Part shown: positions 53,634 to 63,592 of the stretch, one piece after another
Layout of the letters: every line of letters begins with the position of its first letter
How positions within the stretch are numbered: position 1 is the stretch's first letter
From: UBA4416 sp040389965
Lineage (GTDB): Bacteria; Bacteroidota; Bacteroidia; B-17B0; Aurantibacillaceae
Assembly: GCA_040389965.1 (NCBI GenBank)
Contig: JAZJZF010000041.1
Coordinates: 124,001-188,000, forward strand
Reading direction: 5' to 3'
Length of the DNA stretch: 64,000 bases
Notes under the pieces: generated by a model
Seen by the model: the letters and a program-made list of their open reading frames with translations, nothing else
What the model was told of the DNA's origin: nothing
The model's database searches: none
Translations under genes and position numbers: made by a program

Positions 53634-56138
53634 ATGAAATCAATTTACCTTTTGTTTTTTGTTTTTTTCTCGATTACTTGCTTTCCTCAGTGCATAGACT
53701 GTGGAAACGGAGTAGTAGATGCCGGAGAAACAACAGCAAATTGTCCGCAAGACGTTTCTCATGATGCTACCTGCACCAGTCCCTGTTCACAGCCAACGGC
53801 GTTTGAATCTACAACAGGTGTAAGAGATGCTTACGATTTTGTGGGAGCAACCACCTATGCAACAGCTTCTTTGCCAACAGGCTGGGCGTTTGCCGGAGCG
53901 CCCACTGTTACTACAGCAGGTGCCTTGCCTGCTGCAGATGCTTATGGGGCCAAAGCAGGATTAGTACAGCCAAATTGCAGCGGGTCTTGTACCGGTACCA
54001 ATGGATTTTGTATTGGAAACCTTGCCAATAGTGTTGCTGTTGGCACCGGAGGTATTTCAGGGAAACTTGGAGCTAATTTTGATGGTCGGGCCAACATTGC
54101 TCAAAATTTAAGCTATGCGGTTTTAAGAGGACAAAATAACCCCACCTTAGTTTCGCCAACCTATAGTTTATCAGGGGTTGAAGGATTTAAAATTCAATTT
54201 TGGCTTTTTCCATCCGAAGCAAGTTGTGGACAATCAAATTCCTGGGGGGCATGTGTAGGGAATGTGGCTTATCTTGATTTTTCAGCAAATGGTGGTACTT
54301 CCTGGACACAGATGTTAACGATGAACCTGAGCAGTACCAATAGCGACATGTGCACCAATAATTCTACTAATACCTTATGGATGACATCATCAGGGTGGTC
54401 GAGGGTATGTTTAACGGTATTTAAAACTTCTGCTTCGCCCGGAAATTTTTATCCCGCTGCAACTTCTACAAGTGCGGCATCAGGAATTATGACAGACGCC
54501 ACTTTTTTTACAAGTAATTTTAAATACAGGATTCGTTATGCGCAAACAGCCTCCTGCACATCGGGCATTACCACTACCAATCCCGGCAGATACCTCGCAA
54601 TTGATTACCCGATACTAACTTCCGGTAATCAAATGATTCCCTGCGGCATTTCGTTTAGTAATATGTGTGGTTATGGCGCGGATAACAATGATGATGGAGT
54701 AGGAAGTACCGCTGCTACTACGTCAACGGTTGCATTTGGTACAGTTCTAAGAGGGGTTAATAACGCTGAGCGGGGTGTTGAAATATTTACTTCGCAGACA
54801 TCTGCTTTTGCTTCGCAAAATTTAAGCGGTTCTACGTTTCCTTCAAATTTCGACCTCTGTAATGCAGAAGGAGGGGACAGGCAATGCGTTGACTGGAGAA
54901 CGAATACCAATTTTTATTATGGAGTTTATGAGTGTATTGCTGATTGGGAGGCCCCTTCCGCAACGGGTATCAGTGTTCAGTATTACAATGGTACAACTCC
55001 GCAATCTACCGGAATGTCAAAGGTAACTACTGCGGGTAAAACTGCTGCTATTGGCTGGAGGTATTCTGCTAGTAGAATTGTATCCTGTGGCTCTTCGTCT
55101 GATTTGAATGCAGGGTGTAATGGCTATTCATTTTTATCAGGAAGTTTACCCACTCAATTTTCCAGAGGATTTTATCAATTAGCTATTAATTCTCTTGGGA
55201 GAGCCTGGACATTTTATGGCGCCACAAGCTGCAGTAATTACTTCAACGGGCCAAGCTTCGCACCAATTGCAATGCCCGATACCATAAGCTCAGGGGCAGG
55301 AAATTACGTGACCTGTAGTGGAGGTGCTCCTGTGTTTACAGGTGTGGTAGACTATTGTTCAAGTCCGGTGGGATTTACAGGAAATCCTCAACTGACCATC
55401 ACGGGGCCTAACGGTTTTACAGAAACTATCAATAGCGGCGACGTGGGAATAAATCCCATTGTTGATCCCGGAAGCTACTATATCACTGCTACTCCGCCAT
55501 CAAACCCCACACAATGTTTGAATTGCAGTCGTTCGGTATGCATTACAGTTACTACAGCTGATCTGGATCCTTGTCTCTTACTGCCTGTTGAGTTGCTCAA
55601 TTTTGATGGTAAATGTGAGCAGGATGAAATGGTTTTAAATTGGTGTACTGCTTCTGAAAAGAACAACGATTATTTTGTTATTGAACAATCGGCAGATGGT
55701 ATCGATTATAAAGTAATTGCTACTGTAAAAGGCCATGGAACGGCTGAAGAGAAGCATTGTTACAGCGTTACAGCGAATCCTGTTTCGGATATGAATTATT
55801 TCAGATTAAAACAAACCGATCTCGATAAAGAAAAAACGCAAAAGTTTAAAGTTATTTCTATTGCTTCGTGTCGTAAAAATGACCGCTCCGTTTTAATCAC
55901 AAATGATGGCACGCAGAATATGAAACTGCTAACGCATTTTTTATCCGGTCAAACTCTTCAACTTTATATTTATGATATATTAGGGCAATTGGTGCAGTCT
56001 GAAACCATAGAGGTTAAACCGGGAGAGAGCAACCAACTCATCCATTTAAAGCACGACCTGAAAGGAACTTATTCTGTTTCACTTTATTCGGCAACTGAAA
56101 AACTGGTAGAAAAGAAAATTTTATTGCTTGATAATTAA
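53634..56138 (+). CDS. Large secreted protein with probable T9SS C-terminal domain
   Basis: 834 residues from ATG 53634; ORF is open further up but MKSIYLLFFVFFSITCFPQ is a clean signal peptide. Cys-rich start (CIDCGNGVVDAGETTANCPQD, resembling a calcium-binding DxDG-type loop), a beta-rich middle with repeated GGTSWTQMLTMNL-type strands (about 150-330, MAM/laminin-like), and the segment LPVELLNFDGKCEQDEMVLNWCTASEKNN (about 650-680), which in Bacteroidota precedes a sorting domain. Last 90 residues (QLYIYDILGQLVQSE, LKGTYSVSLYS) are a type A-like CTD, slightly degenerate. Role unknown, surface or extracellular. Confidence 0.8.
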   Translation: MKSIYLLFFVFFSITCFPQCIDCGNGVVDAGETTANCPQDVSHDATCTSPCSQPTAFESTTGVRDAYDFVGATTYATASLPTGWAFAGAPTVTTAGALPAADAYGAKAGLVQPNCSGSCTGTNGFCIGNLANSVAVGTGGISGKLGANFDGRANIAQNLSYAVLRGQNNPTLVSPTYSLSGVEGFKIQFWLFPSEASCGQSNSWGACVGNVAYLDFSANGGTSWTQMLTMNLSSTNSDMCTNNSTNTLWMTSSGWSRVCLTVFKTSASPGNFYPAATSTSAASGIMTDATFFTSNFKYRIRYAQTASCTSGITTTNPGRYLAIDYPILTSGNQMIPCGISFSNMCGYGADNNDDGVGSTAATTSTVAFGTVLRGVNNAERGVEIFTSQTSAFASQNLSGSTFPSNFDLCNAEGGDRQCVDWRTNTNFYYGVYECIADWEAPSATGISVQYYNGTTPQSTGMSKVTTAGKTAAIGWRYSASRIVSCGSSSDLNAGCNGYSFLSGSLPTQFSRGFYQLAINSLGRAWTFYGATSCSNYFNGPSFAPIAMPDTISSGAGNYVTCSGGAPVFTGVVDYCSSPVGFTGNPQLTITGPNGFTETINSGDVGINPIVDPGSYYITATPPSNPTQCLNCSRSVCITVTTADLDPCLLLPVELLNFDGKCEQDEMVLNWCTASEKNNDYFVIEQSADGIDYKVIATVKGHGTAEEKHCYSVTANPVSDMNYFRLKQTDLDKEKTQKFKVISIASCRKNDRSVLITNDGTQNMKLLTHFLSGQTLQLYIYDILGQLVQSETIEVKPGESNQLIHLKHDLKGTYSVSLYSATEKLVEKKILLLDN

Positions 56139-56151
56139 AGGACGAATTAGT

Positions 56152-56592
56152 TTAATTTCTTTTAAAATTTTGCCAGTATTTTTTACCGTAACTACAAAAA
56201 ATCTCTTCGCTTATTTTAATATCTCTTAGTGCTACGAGACAAACCAAACCGTTTTCAGTTAAGGAAATTTTCGAATTGTTTCTGAACTGACGTTTGTTGT
56301 ATGCCTCCGCATCATTAGCATATTTGGCAAAACAGGCAATGTATTTCGAATCCATGATGGAGCCATCCAACATATTGATAAAATACCCGTCCATGTTATT
56401 TTTGGCTCTTAACGCAGCTTCTTTATTGGAAAGGATCTCTCCTTTAAATAAAGAGATGACTTCATTTTCGTAGATTTGTATAGAAGTAAATAATCCGTTT
56501 CCTGCACCAATAATTCCTGATGGTTTTAAATACAAATAGTCAGTCTCCTTTGCATCAATGGTGTCAGGTAATTCGTTGTTATACTTACTCAT
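56152..56592 (-). CDS. SET domain-containing protein
   Basis: 146 residues, nearly the whole protein is a SET domain. Visible: GAGNGLFTSIQIYENEVISLFKGE (SAM-binding GxG-type start), GYFINMLDGSIMDSKYIACFAKYANDA, RNNSKI and ALRDIKISEEIFCSYGKKYW with the conserved E-x-F-x-x-Y-G end. SET proteins methylate lysines; the bacterial target is unknown. Convergent to the large secreted protein gene (13 bases), upstream of nothing else on its strand; hisS lies 14 bases before it and may be co-transcribed. Confidence 0.85.
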   Translation of the reverse strand: MSKYNNELPDTIDAKETDYLYLKPSGIIGAGNGLFTSIQIYENEVISLFKGEILSNKEAALRAKNNMDGYFINMLDGSIMDSKYIACFAKYANDAEAYNKRQFRNNSKISLTENGLVCLVALRDIKISEEIFCSYGKKYWQNFKRN

Positions 56593-56606
56593 GTATTGTA
56601 TAAAGC

Positions 56607-57986
56607 TTATTTAACAAGCTCTATTAATTTTTCAGTAGAGATTTCTTCCTGTGTACCGGTACTCATATTTTTGAGCATGATGGTATGATTGGCAATTTCG
56701 TTTGTACCAATAATAGCAACAAATGGAATTTGTTTTTTATCGGCATATTCAAATTGCTTTTTCATTTTGGCAGCATCAGGATATACTTCTGTATTAATGC
56801 CGGCGGCGCGTAATGTAGCTGCGAGGCCAATGCAATGCATTTGTTCAGCCTCTCCAAAATTGGTAAATAATACTTTGGTGGTTGATACTTTATTTACTTC
56901 TTCCGGAAATAAATTCAGGTCTTCCATCACATCATAAATACGATCAATACCAAATGAAATACCAACACCTGATAAACCTTTTAAGCCAAAAATACCTGTA
57001 AGATCATCGTAGCGGCCGCCTCCTAAAATGCTCGGTGTAAAAGTTCCGGCATTGGCTTTGGCTTCAAAAATAGTTCCTGTATAATAGTTTAAGCCGCGAG
57101 CCAGTGTAATATCCAGTTCTATTGCCACGTGTTTTATATTGACAGTAGATATATTATTTAGTAAAAATTCAATTTCTTCAATACCTTTTTTACCGATCTC
57201 ACTTGTTTGTAAAAATGTTTTTAATACATCTACTTTTTCGGCGTTAGAGCCGGCAAGGTCTATTAATGGCTCTAATTGCTTAATGGCAGCGTCTGAGATT
57301 TCTTTACTTTGCAATTCTTTAATAACACCGTCTTTACCGATTTTATCCAGTTTATCAATAGCAACCGTAATATCAATGATCTTATCGCTGGCATTCAAAA
57401 TTTCGGCAATACCGCTTAATACTTTACGATTATTAAATTTGATCAATACAGGAATATTCAGTTCAGCAAATGATTTATCCATCATAGCCAAAAGTTCCAG
57501 TTCATTTATCAATGAGTTTGATCCTATGACATCGGCATCGCACTGGTAAAATTCACGGTAACGCCCTTTCTGAGGTTTATCGGCACGCCACACTGGCTGT
57601 ATTTGGTAGCGTTTAAACGGATACGTTAAGTTATGGTGGTTCATTACGACATAACGTGCAAATGGAACCGTTAAATCGTAACGTAGTGCTTTTTCTGTAA
57701 GTAATTCTGAGTTTAAAGATTTCTCTAAGGAAAGATCAAATTCTTTTTTTAATTCTTCTTTCTTTTTGCTTTCGTTTAAACGTGAATTTAAAATTTTAAA
57801 AATTAACTGGTCGCCTTCTTCGCCATACTTTCCTGTAAGTGTATTAATATTTTCCATGCTGGGTGTTTCAATAGGAGCATAGCCAAACAACTGAAAGTTA
57901 GTTTTTACAATATTAAAAATATACTGGCGCTTTTGCATTTCGGCAGGGCCGAAATCACGTGTGCCTTTAGGAATAGATGGTTTCAT
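56607..57986 (-). CDS. hisS: Histidyl-tRNA synthetase
   Basis: 459 residues, class II synthetase. Motif 2 region YPFKRYQIQPVWRADKPQKGRYREFYQCDADVIG (only the first pieces matter: QPVWRADKPQKGRYREFYQ), histidine loops LARGLNYYTGTIFEA and GGGRYDDLTG, motif 3 GVGISFGIDRI, and the C-terminal anticodon domain (about 360-459). Attaches histidine to tRNA-His. Monocistronic or leading the SET gene 14 bases downstream. Confidence 0.97.
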   Translation of the reverse strand: MKPSIPKGTRDFGPAEMQKRQYIFNIVKTNFQLFGYAPIETPSMENINTLTGKYGEEGDQLIFKILNSRLNESKKKEELKKEFDLSLEKSLNSELLTEKALRYDLTVPFARYVVMNHHNLTYPFKRYQIQPVWRADKPQKGRYREFYQCDADVIGSNSLINELELLAMMDKSFAELNIPVLIKFNNRKVLSGIAEILNASDKIIDITVAIDKLDKIGKDGVIKELQSKEISDAAIKQLEPLIDLAGSNAEKVDVLKTFLQTSEIGKKGIEEIEFLLNNISTVNIKHVAIELDITLARGLNYYTGTIFEAKANAGTFTPSILGGGRYDDLTGIFGLKGLSGVGISFGIDRIYDVMEDLNLFPEEVNKVSTTKVLFTNFGEAEQMHCIGLAATLRAAGINTEVYPDAAKMKKQFEYADKKQIPFVAIIGTNEIANHTIMLKNMSTGTQEEISTEKLIELVK

Positions 57987-58048
57987 AATTAATTAAAAGT
58001 GTAAAAGTATACATTAAAAAAGAGCTTTGCAAAGACGGGTATCGGCAT

Positions 58049-58074
58049 AAAAAAAGCCCGGAGAGCCGGGCTTT
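58049..58074 (-). terminator. Terminator of the TlpA-DUF6029-Omp28 operon
   Basis: Nine-base perfect stem AAAGCCCGG / CCGGGCTTT with loop of four, then on the minus strand a run of seven T. Confidence 0.85.
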
Positions 58075-58094
58075 ATCGTTTTATGAAAGTAACA

Positions 58095-58952
58095 TTACTT
58101 GACTTTTGCCTCTTCTACCTGTAACACCTCATAGTACGTCGGACTTGATGGGTCTGCATCGTATACATAAGCTACTACATGGCATTTTGCCGGTCTGTAA
58201 GCGGCATCAATAGGGAAGTTAGTGTAGGGTTTTACAACCGAATCGTTTATGCCTGCACCAACTCCGCCAAATACAGCGTCGCCCCAGGTACTATTGATAG
58301 CAGCTCTTAAGACGTGGTTAAATTCGTAATTTGTAATAACCTGGCTGCCCGAACTAATCCTGTAATCCAGCTGTTCTGCAATAATACTGTCTTCTGTTAA
58401 AAGCACTACCAACTTATAAGTACCGGTATTATAGGCCAATGATTTTACAGTAACACTTGTGTTTAAACTATTACCGGATGTATTAAATGTGTTTTTAATT
58501 TTAATATCAAATTTGGCTGTTTGTGTCAGCATTTGATAAGCTACACCTTCCCAGCTTGTATAGGCTTTAATAAAGCCACCTGTACCATAACCGATGCGAT
58601 TTACTAATCCATTAGGGTTTCCTGCATTTGAAATACCAAACTGGTTATCATAAGCAGTACCTTCCGGTTTTCTGAGATCAGTAGGATAGGCGCCACCTAC
58701 AGTTGCGAAAAAGCCCGCATGTATAGCCAAAGGAATTATTTTCCCGGGGTATTTAGTTTCAAGGTACGACAAGGTATCAGCAGCAGCCGGACAATTTCCG
58801 CATTTATGCCCGGTATAATCCTCCACCAATACTTTTCTGCTACCCTCTGCTTTAGGCGCAGCAGGGTCCCTGGCATCTTTTACATAATCACAGGCAGTTA
58901 CACCTATAATTAGTATAAGAAAGCATACAATTTGTGAAATTATTTTTTTCAT
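58095..58952 (-). CDS. Omp28-related outer membrane lipoprotein
   Basis: 285 residues from ATG 58952 (the frame also has an ATG at 58961). Lipobox GVTAC (C21), then a thioredoxin-like domain with CGNC (C51, C54) in EDYTGHKCGNCPAA. C-terminal half (about 150-285) is beta-rich. Omp28 was found as a surface antigen of Porphyromonas; its role is unclear. Last gene of an operon with a TlpA-like oxidoreductase and DUF6029, so the cysteine pair is probably handled by the TlpA protein. Confidence 0.87.
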   Translation of the reverse strand: MKKIISQIVCFLILIIGVTACDYVKDARDPAAPKAEGSRKVLVEDYTGHKCGNCPAAADTLSYLETKYPGKIIPLAIHAGFFATVGGAYPTDLRKPEGTAYDNQFGISNAGNPNGLVNRIGYGTGGFIKAYTSWEGVAYQMLTQTAKFDIKIKNTFNTSGNSLNTSVTVKSLAYNTGTYKLVVLLTEDSIIAEQLDYRISSGSQVITNYEFNHVLRAAINSTWGDAVFGGVGAGINDSVVKPYTNFPIDAAYRPAKCHVVAYVYDADPSSPTYYEVLQVEEAKVK

Positions 58953-58981
58953 GAGATACATTTTATAATTTTTTAGAGCAA

Positions 58982-60691
58982 TTAAAAACTGGATGATATG
59001 CTAATGGAGACACCGCTGGATGCCGGAACAAAACGGCAAACACCTCCTGCACAAAAGATCCCCTGACGCTGGCGTCCGTAACTTACCGATATCCGCGTTG
59101 GGCCATTTACGTATCCAAGCATCGCATAATAATAGTGAACTCTTTTTGCAAGATCAGGATTGTTGTAATTATATTGATCAGCCAAAGTAATACTCCAGTT
59201 ACTGGTTGGAGTCCATTCAATTAATTCCGATACCCACGAGCCTGTATTATTGGTAATGTTTACGTCTCCGTTCTTATCAAATTTATGTTGCCCGTAACCG
59301 TATTTTGCAAAAAATCCCTGTGTCTCGAAACGAATGGCAGAGCCGGTTTTGTACCTGTAAGTAATATCCAAAACACCAATGTTGGATTTCACATCCGGAT
59401 GTTCTTCCTTATCAAGTGTATTAAACTGAACAACGGATTGGTTCAGGAACTGGTTTGCATACATTAACGTAAACTTTAATTTTTTGCTTATTTTTCTGGT
59501 GATCTCAATGTTGAAGTCATGGTAATATTGATTTCCAACATTGCCATAATTTGTAGCGTAGTTATAATGGTTTGAAGAATCCTTTATACCATTTAACCCC
59601 ATTGTATCGAGTGCATAATAGGCCGATCCGTTTATGGTAATATCCATTCCGTATTTACCACCCAATACGGTTCCTTTTTTAAATTTATACTGAACTTCTC
59701 CTGATCCGCCCACTTCACCATTAGGTTGAGTGGCATAAGGATAATAGGCCATTAAAGAATACGTATGAAACTTACTGAAGTCAGGTTGATAGTTGATCAT
59801 ATCAATCGTGTTCTGAGCATCACGGTCACTTCTAAAGCTCATGTTATCCAGCATTTTTCCGGAAAACATCACAGAGAAACCATTCGTACCGTAGGATGCG
59901 GATGCAATGACTGCCTGCCCTTTTTTGTAGCTGTATTTATTTTGGTACGAAGGATCATTAATTTTGTAAGCATACTCTGTATTAAAATTAAATCCTCCGC
60001 GAATGATTGTTATACGCCCTGCGCTATTGGCTACGTTTTCAGGAAGCACGAGGGTAGGGTCCTGATCCTGCTGGTATTTACTTACAAAACTTCCTCCAAC
60101 AATTATTTTTGTTTTTGATTTTGCAAGCGAATCAAACAATTCTGTAATGTTTACTTCTCCATCAAAACCACGTACCACACCCGGAGATAAAGAAAAATAA
60201 GTACGTTGCTTTCCTACGAGTCCTTTTAAGGTAATACCTCTTTTAGGTGAATAAATAACACGCATCCCATCAAGTGCATTATCATATAACAAGCCCCTGT
60301 TCTCATATGATCTTAAAGTGATCCCACTTCCAAATTGCTCATAAAAATTCCCTATCGTAATATCAATATCCTTGTGCTTGTAACGCGCAAAACGGTAAGG
60401 GATTCCAGAACCTTTGTAACCCGGTAAATATCCTAACAAAGGAGGATTATAACTTTCGAAACGTACACCGGCCGAAAAATCGCCAAGTGTGTAGTTCACA
60501 TTTCCAAAGGCATTGTAACGAAATACTTCTTTGCCCGGATCAGCTTTAATGGCCGAGTCTTTTTGATAATAAGCGGCATCGATCTGGAAGTTTCCGCTTA
60601 CATGGCCTATTGGATGGGCTGTTTGAGCAAATGAGGTATTGATATAACAAAGGCTCAAGCCAATTGTAATGTGCTTTAAAAGTTTTTTCAC
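58982..60691 (-). CDS. DUF6029 outer-membrane beta-barrel protein
   Basis: 569 residues. Signal peptide ending INTSFAQ (about 22), then a barrel-like sequence with alternating polar/hydrophobic strands and aromatic girdles: GHVSGNFQIDAAYYQ, GNFYEQFGSGITLRSYENRGLLYDNALDGMRV (a conserved piece of this family). Ends in a Ser-rich strand with a terminal Phe, as in outer-membrane barrels. Function unknown. Middle gene of the TlpA-DUF6029-Omp28 operon. Confidence 0.85.
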   Translation of the reverse strand: MKKLLKHITIGLSLCYINTSFAQTAHPIGHVSGNFQIDAAYYQKDSAIKADPGKEVFRYNAFGNVNYTLGDFSAGVRFESYNPPLLGYLPGYKGSGIPYRFARYKHKDIDITIGNFYEQFGSGITLRSYENRGLLYDNALDGMRVIYSPKRGITLKGLVGKQRTYFSLSPGVVRGFDGEVNITELFDSLAKSKTKIIVGGSFVSKYQQDQDPTLVLPENVANSAGRITIIRGGFNFNTEYAYKINDPSYQNKYSYKKGQAVIASASYGTNGFSVMFSGKMLDNMSFRSDRDAQNTIDMINYQPDFSKFHTYSLMAYYPYATQPNGEVGGSGEVQYKFKKGTVLGGKYGMDITINGSAYYALDTMGLNGIKDSSNHYNYATNYGNVGNQYYHDFNIEITRKISKKLKFTLMYANQFLNQSVVQFNTLDKEEHPDVKSNIGVLDITYRYKTGSAIRFETQGFFAKYGYGQHKFDKNGDVNITNNTGSWVSELIEWTPTSNWSITLADQYNYNNPDLAKRVHYYYAMLGYVNGPTRISVSYGRQRQGIFCAGGVCRFVPASSGVSISISSSF

Positions 60692-60710
60692 AGTTTTTTA
60701 GAGGGGGAAT

Positions 60711-61226
60711 TTAGTGGTCTAATTTTTCGCCTTTAGCTACTTTTTTTACGTTTGCAATTAAGATGTCTTCATCGCCTTCGGCATATGAATTGTGGCTCCA
60801 TACCGTTTGGCCATTACCATCAATGATGAACGTATGAGGGACATTATTCACGTTCATAGCGCGTTTAAAATCCTGATTCTCGTCAATATATACTTCGTAT
60901 TCCCAACCTTTTGTTTTTACATCTGTCATTACTTTCCCTGAACTACGGGCATCATCAATTGATATGGCAATTAATTTTACGCCGGTTTCTTTTACCAGGT
61001 CAGCATATTCTTCATTAATAGCATCCAGTTCTTTTTTGCAGGGTTTGCACCAGGTTGCCCAAAAACTAATGATCATAGGCTTACCGTTATTTGAAAAAGT
61101 ATTTGAATTAATACTTGATCCGTCTAGTTTTTTTACGGTTGCAGAAGGTAATTTTCCACTCTCGGTTGTTTTAAAAGCAGTTAGGCTAAAAATGGCTATG
61201 CAGGAAAGAATAATGAGTTTTTTCAT
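60711..61226 (-). CDS. TlpA-family thiol-disulfide oxidoreductase
   Basis: 171 residues. Signal peptide (1-18), redoxin domain with active site WATWCKPCKKE (C60, C63), and the cis-Pro loop NNVPHTFIIDG. Periplasmic thiol reductant or isomerase. First gene of the three-gene operon; -7 box TATATTTG at 61257-61250 gives a leader of about 20 bases. Confidence 0.92.
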   Translation of the reverse strand: MKKLIILSCIAIFSLTAFKTTESGKLPSATVKKLDGSSINSNTFSNNGKPMIISFWATWCKPCKKELDAINEEYADLVKETGVKLIAISIDDARSSGKVMTDVKTKGWEYEVYIDENQDFKRAMNVNNVPHTFIIDGNGQTVWSHNSYAEGDEDILIANVKKVAKGEKLDH

Positions 61227-61249
61227 GTGTGATTCGTGTTTTATTTAAA

Positions 61250-61257
61250 CAAATATA
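61250..61257 (-). promoter_or_regulatory. -7 promoter element of the TlpA operon
   Basis: TATATTTG on the minus strand (TAnnTTTG), about 20-base leader. No clear -33. Confidence 0.45.
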
Positions 61258-61427
61258 ACGATTTAGAGCAGTTTTTGAAAATCTAAAACGGGGATTTTGA
61301 CTGTTAAATTGGATTCTTAGATGAGTTTTAACAGAATGAAAACCGAAGATATTTTGTAGATATGAATAAGCCTTTAAAAATAGGGCATTCAGCGTGTTTT
61401 CTCTGTAATTTGTATATACATTTATGG

Positions 61428-63470
61428 CTATACTTTGCCGTTGTATTTTCTTAAAAACCATTCGGTTGAAAGCAGGATCAGGATCACAAAAAAGATCCAT
61501 TTTAAATTAACCAGGTCGCTTAATTGTTTATGAGAATAGGTAATGGATTTTATCGTGTCTGTTTCAAGAATTGTTTTTTGCATAGCATCCAGTTGGTTTT
61601 TGTAAAAGAGTTTTCCGCCGCTTTGTTGCGCAATCTGGAATAATAATTTATGATTGGCAACCATATTTAATTTTTCGGAAACAATCTCTTTAATAATAAC
61701 CACACCCGTTTTTGTATAAAGCTTATCGCCCGATTTTACTTTGGCCTCGAAAGTATATTCACCTGCCGGAAACTGGCCAGCCGATAAGCTATACATGGTT
61801 TGTTTTTTGTTAAACGTGTAATTGTAAGCTTTTCCTTTGGCATCTTTCAAGGTTAATGTTACATCCGGTTCGGTAATTAACTCATAGCTCTGGTTGTATA
61901 CTTCTGCTGTAAAATCAAGTGCTTCGTTTTCGTTGATGATCTTTTTAGTATATACTCTGAAAAAACTTTTATCAGCTTTTACCGAAAGGTATTGCACTGT
62001 TTTACTGATGAGCTCATTAAATAAATTGTGATTGTTATGATCAGCATAATCTCTCATGCTCCATTTCCACAAGCCGTCTCCTAAAAAACCGGCTGTTTTT
62101 ATACCGTTATTTTCGGTAAAGAAAAGCAGGGGCTCATCGGTATTAACTACCCCGATTTGTTGAGTCAGCAAGCTATTAACGCCATTAGTGGTGACTGTAT
62201 TTTTGAACGGAGTTTTCACAGCAGGTAACTCTTTTATATAGTTTTGCAGTTCGGGGCTTATGGTAAATAAAGAGAATTCTTTTTTGAAATTCGCTTCCAC
62301 TTCGTTGCTCCGTTGCTCCAAACGGGTAGTTGGACTGAAGCCATTACTGCCAATAAAAAATACAGGGATGTTATTGGATTTTATGTCAGCGGCAATAGCA
62401 GGAGGCAGATTGCTTATTTGATGGAGAATAACTAAGGAATAAGGTTTTAAGGGTTTTGTGAAATTGCTAACGAGAGAAACTTCTGTTTCGTAAGTCTGCG
62501 CATTACTAATGCTTTGCTCAATGGCAGCAATATCAGGGTGTGGGGCATTTGCCAGGATTAAAATCTTTTCCCGGTTATCAATTACATCAATAATAAAGGA
62601 TTGAGTGTTATTCTGTTTGTTTTTATCATCGTTTACTCCCGAAACAGAAACTGTATATTTTTGTATTCCCGGTTTATCGGCATCAAATACATAATTGAAT
62701 GTTTTACTAAATGTATTTGAGTTAACCGCTACATTTTCTGTTTTTAATAATTTACCATCGTGCGATATAGAAATAGTTGCCTGTGCCTGATTCAGATCAA
62801 TGGCATTAATAACAACCTCAACCGGGAATGAATTGCCTAAGTAGGCTACCTGGTTATGGTTAATGTTTTGGATCCATATATCTTTTAAAGGAAGCGTATC
62901 TCCTAATGCAATTGTATAGATAGGCGCATTTATTTTTTTGATACTGTATAAGGGATTGGTGCCTTTGTTATAAATTCCATCGCTTGCCAATACAATGGCA
63001 CCAATGTTTTTGTTGGCATAGTTGTTTTCAATATCCGTAAATACTTTCGAGATGTCGGTTTCTTTTCCTTTAAAATCAAAGCTTTCGGAAGGTTTCACTT
63101 CTGAGTCGAATTGATAAGGCTTTACATCATACTTTTCTTTCACGGCATTTACAAAAGCGGATAAGGCTTTGGTATATCCGCTTTTTATTTCTGTTGAATC
63201 TTTGCCGCTAACCAATGAAGAAGAATTGTCCTGCATTAAAATAATAACAGGCTTTTCGGTTTCATTAACCAGGCGTTTCATGAAAATGTCTAATAGTAAC
63301 AAAGCAATAATCGTAACGGAAGCAAAGCGTAAGGCCATGAGGCTATAGCGTAATGCTTTAGGTCTTTCTGCATGATGCTTATCTCTTACATATAGCGCGG
63401 CAGAAAAAACAAACCCTGCTAAAAAACATAACAGGGTGTAATACCAGGGATAGTTAGAGATCAGTTGCAT
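61428..63470 (-). CDS. VWA-like membrane protein (class I glutamine amidotransferase-like family)
   Basis: 680 residues. Two N-terminal membrane helices (about 8-28, 42-62) and one at the C-terminus (about 655-672), large periplasmic part between. VIILMQDNSSSLV (about 78-90) resembles the start of a VWA domain with a D-x-S-x-S site; IGAIVLASDGIYNKGTNP continues it. A second region (about 300-420, KILILANAPHPDIAAIEQSI) looks like the GATase-like domain seen with VWA in Bacteroidota. Function unknown; often next to genes for surface assembly. Monocistronic here. Confidence 0.7.
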   Translation of the reverse strand: MQLISNYPWYYTLLCFLAGFVFSAALYVRDKHHAERPKALRYSLMALRFASVTIIALLLLDIFMKRLVNETEKPVIILMQDNSSSLVSGKDSTEIKSGYTKALSAFVNAVKEKYDVKPYQFDSEVKPSESFDFKGKETDISKVFTDIENNYANKNIGAIVLASDGIYNKGTNPLYSIKKINAPIYTIALGDTLPLKDIWIQNINHNQVAYLGNSFPVEVVINAIDLNQAQATISISHDGKLLKTENVAVNSNTFSKTFNYVFDADKPGIQKYTVSVSGVNDDKNKQNNTQSFIIDVIDNREKILILANAPHPDIAAIEQSISNAQTYETEVSLVSNFTKPLKPYSLVILHQISNLPPAIAADIKSNNIPVFFIGSNGFSPTTRLEQRSNEVEANFKKEFSLFTISPELQNYIKELPAVKTPFKNTVTTNGVNSLLTQQIGVVNTDEPLLFFTENNGIKTAGFLGDGLWKWSMRDYADHNNHNLFNELISKTVQYLSVKADKSFFRVYTKKIINENEALDFTAEVYNQSYELITEPDVTLTLKDAKGKAYNYTFNKKQTMYSLSAGQFPAGEYTFEAKVKSGDKLYTKTGVVIIKEIVSEKLNMVANHKLLFQIAQQSGGKLFYKNQLDAMQKTILETDTIKSITYSHKQLSDLVNLKWIFFVILILLSTEWFLRKYNGKV

Positions 63471-63508
63471 GTGTTAATGATGTATCGCCAATGTGAAAAT
63501 AATATAAT

Positions 63509-63578
63509 GTCAGTTCGAGCGTGGTCGAGAACTATAAACAGTACTCCTGGAACGCTTCTCGATTACGCTCGAAGTGAC
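63509..63578. repeat. REP-like element of the GTTCGAGCG/CGCTCGAA type
   Basis: Inverted repeat GTCAGTTCGAGCG...CGAGAAC and CTTCTCGATTACGCTCGAAGTGAC, about 70 bases, in the gap between fabG and the VWA-like gene. The same string type is common in Bacteroidota genomes. Confidence 0.7.
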
Positions 63579-63592
63579 AGTGTCAATTATAA

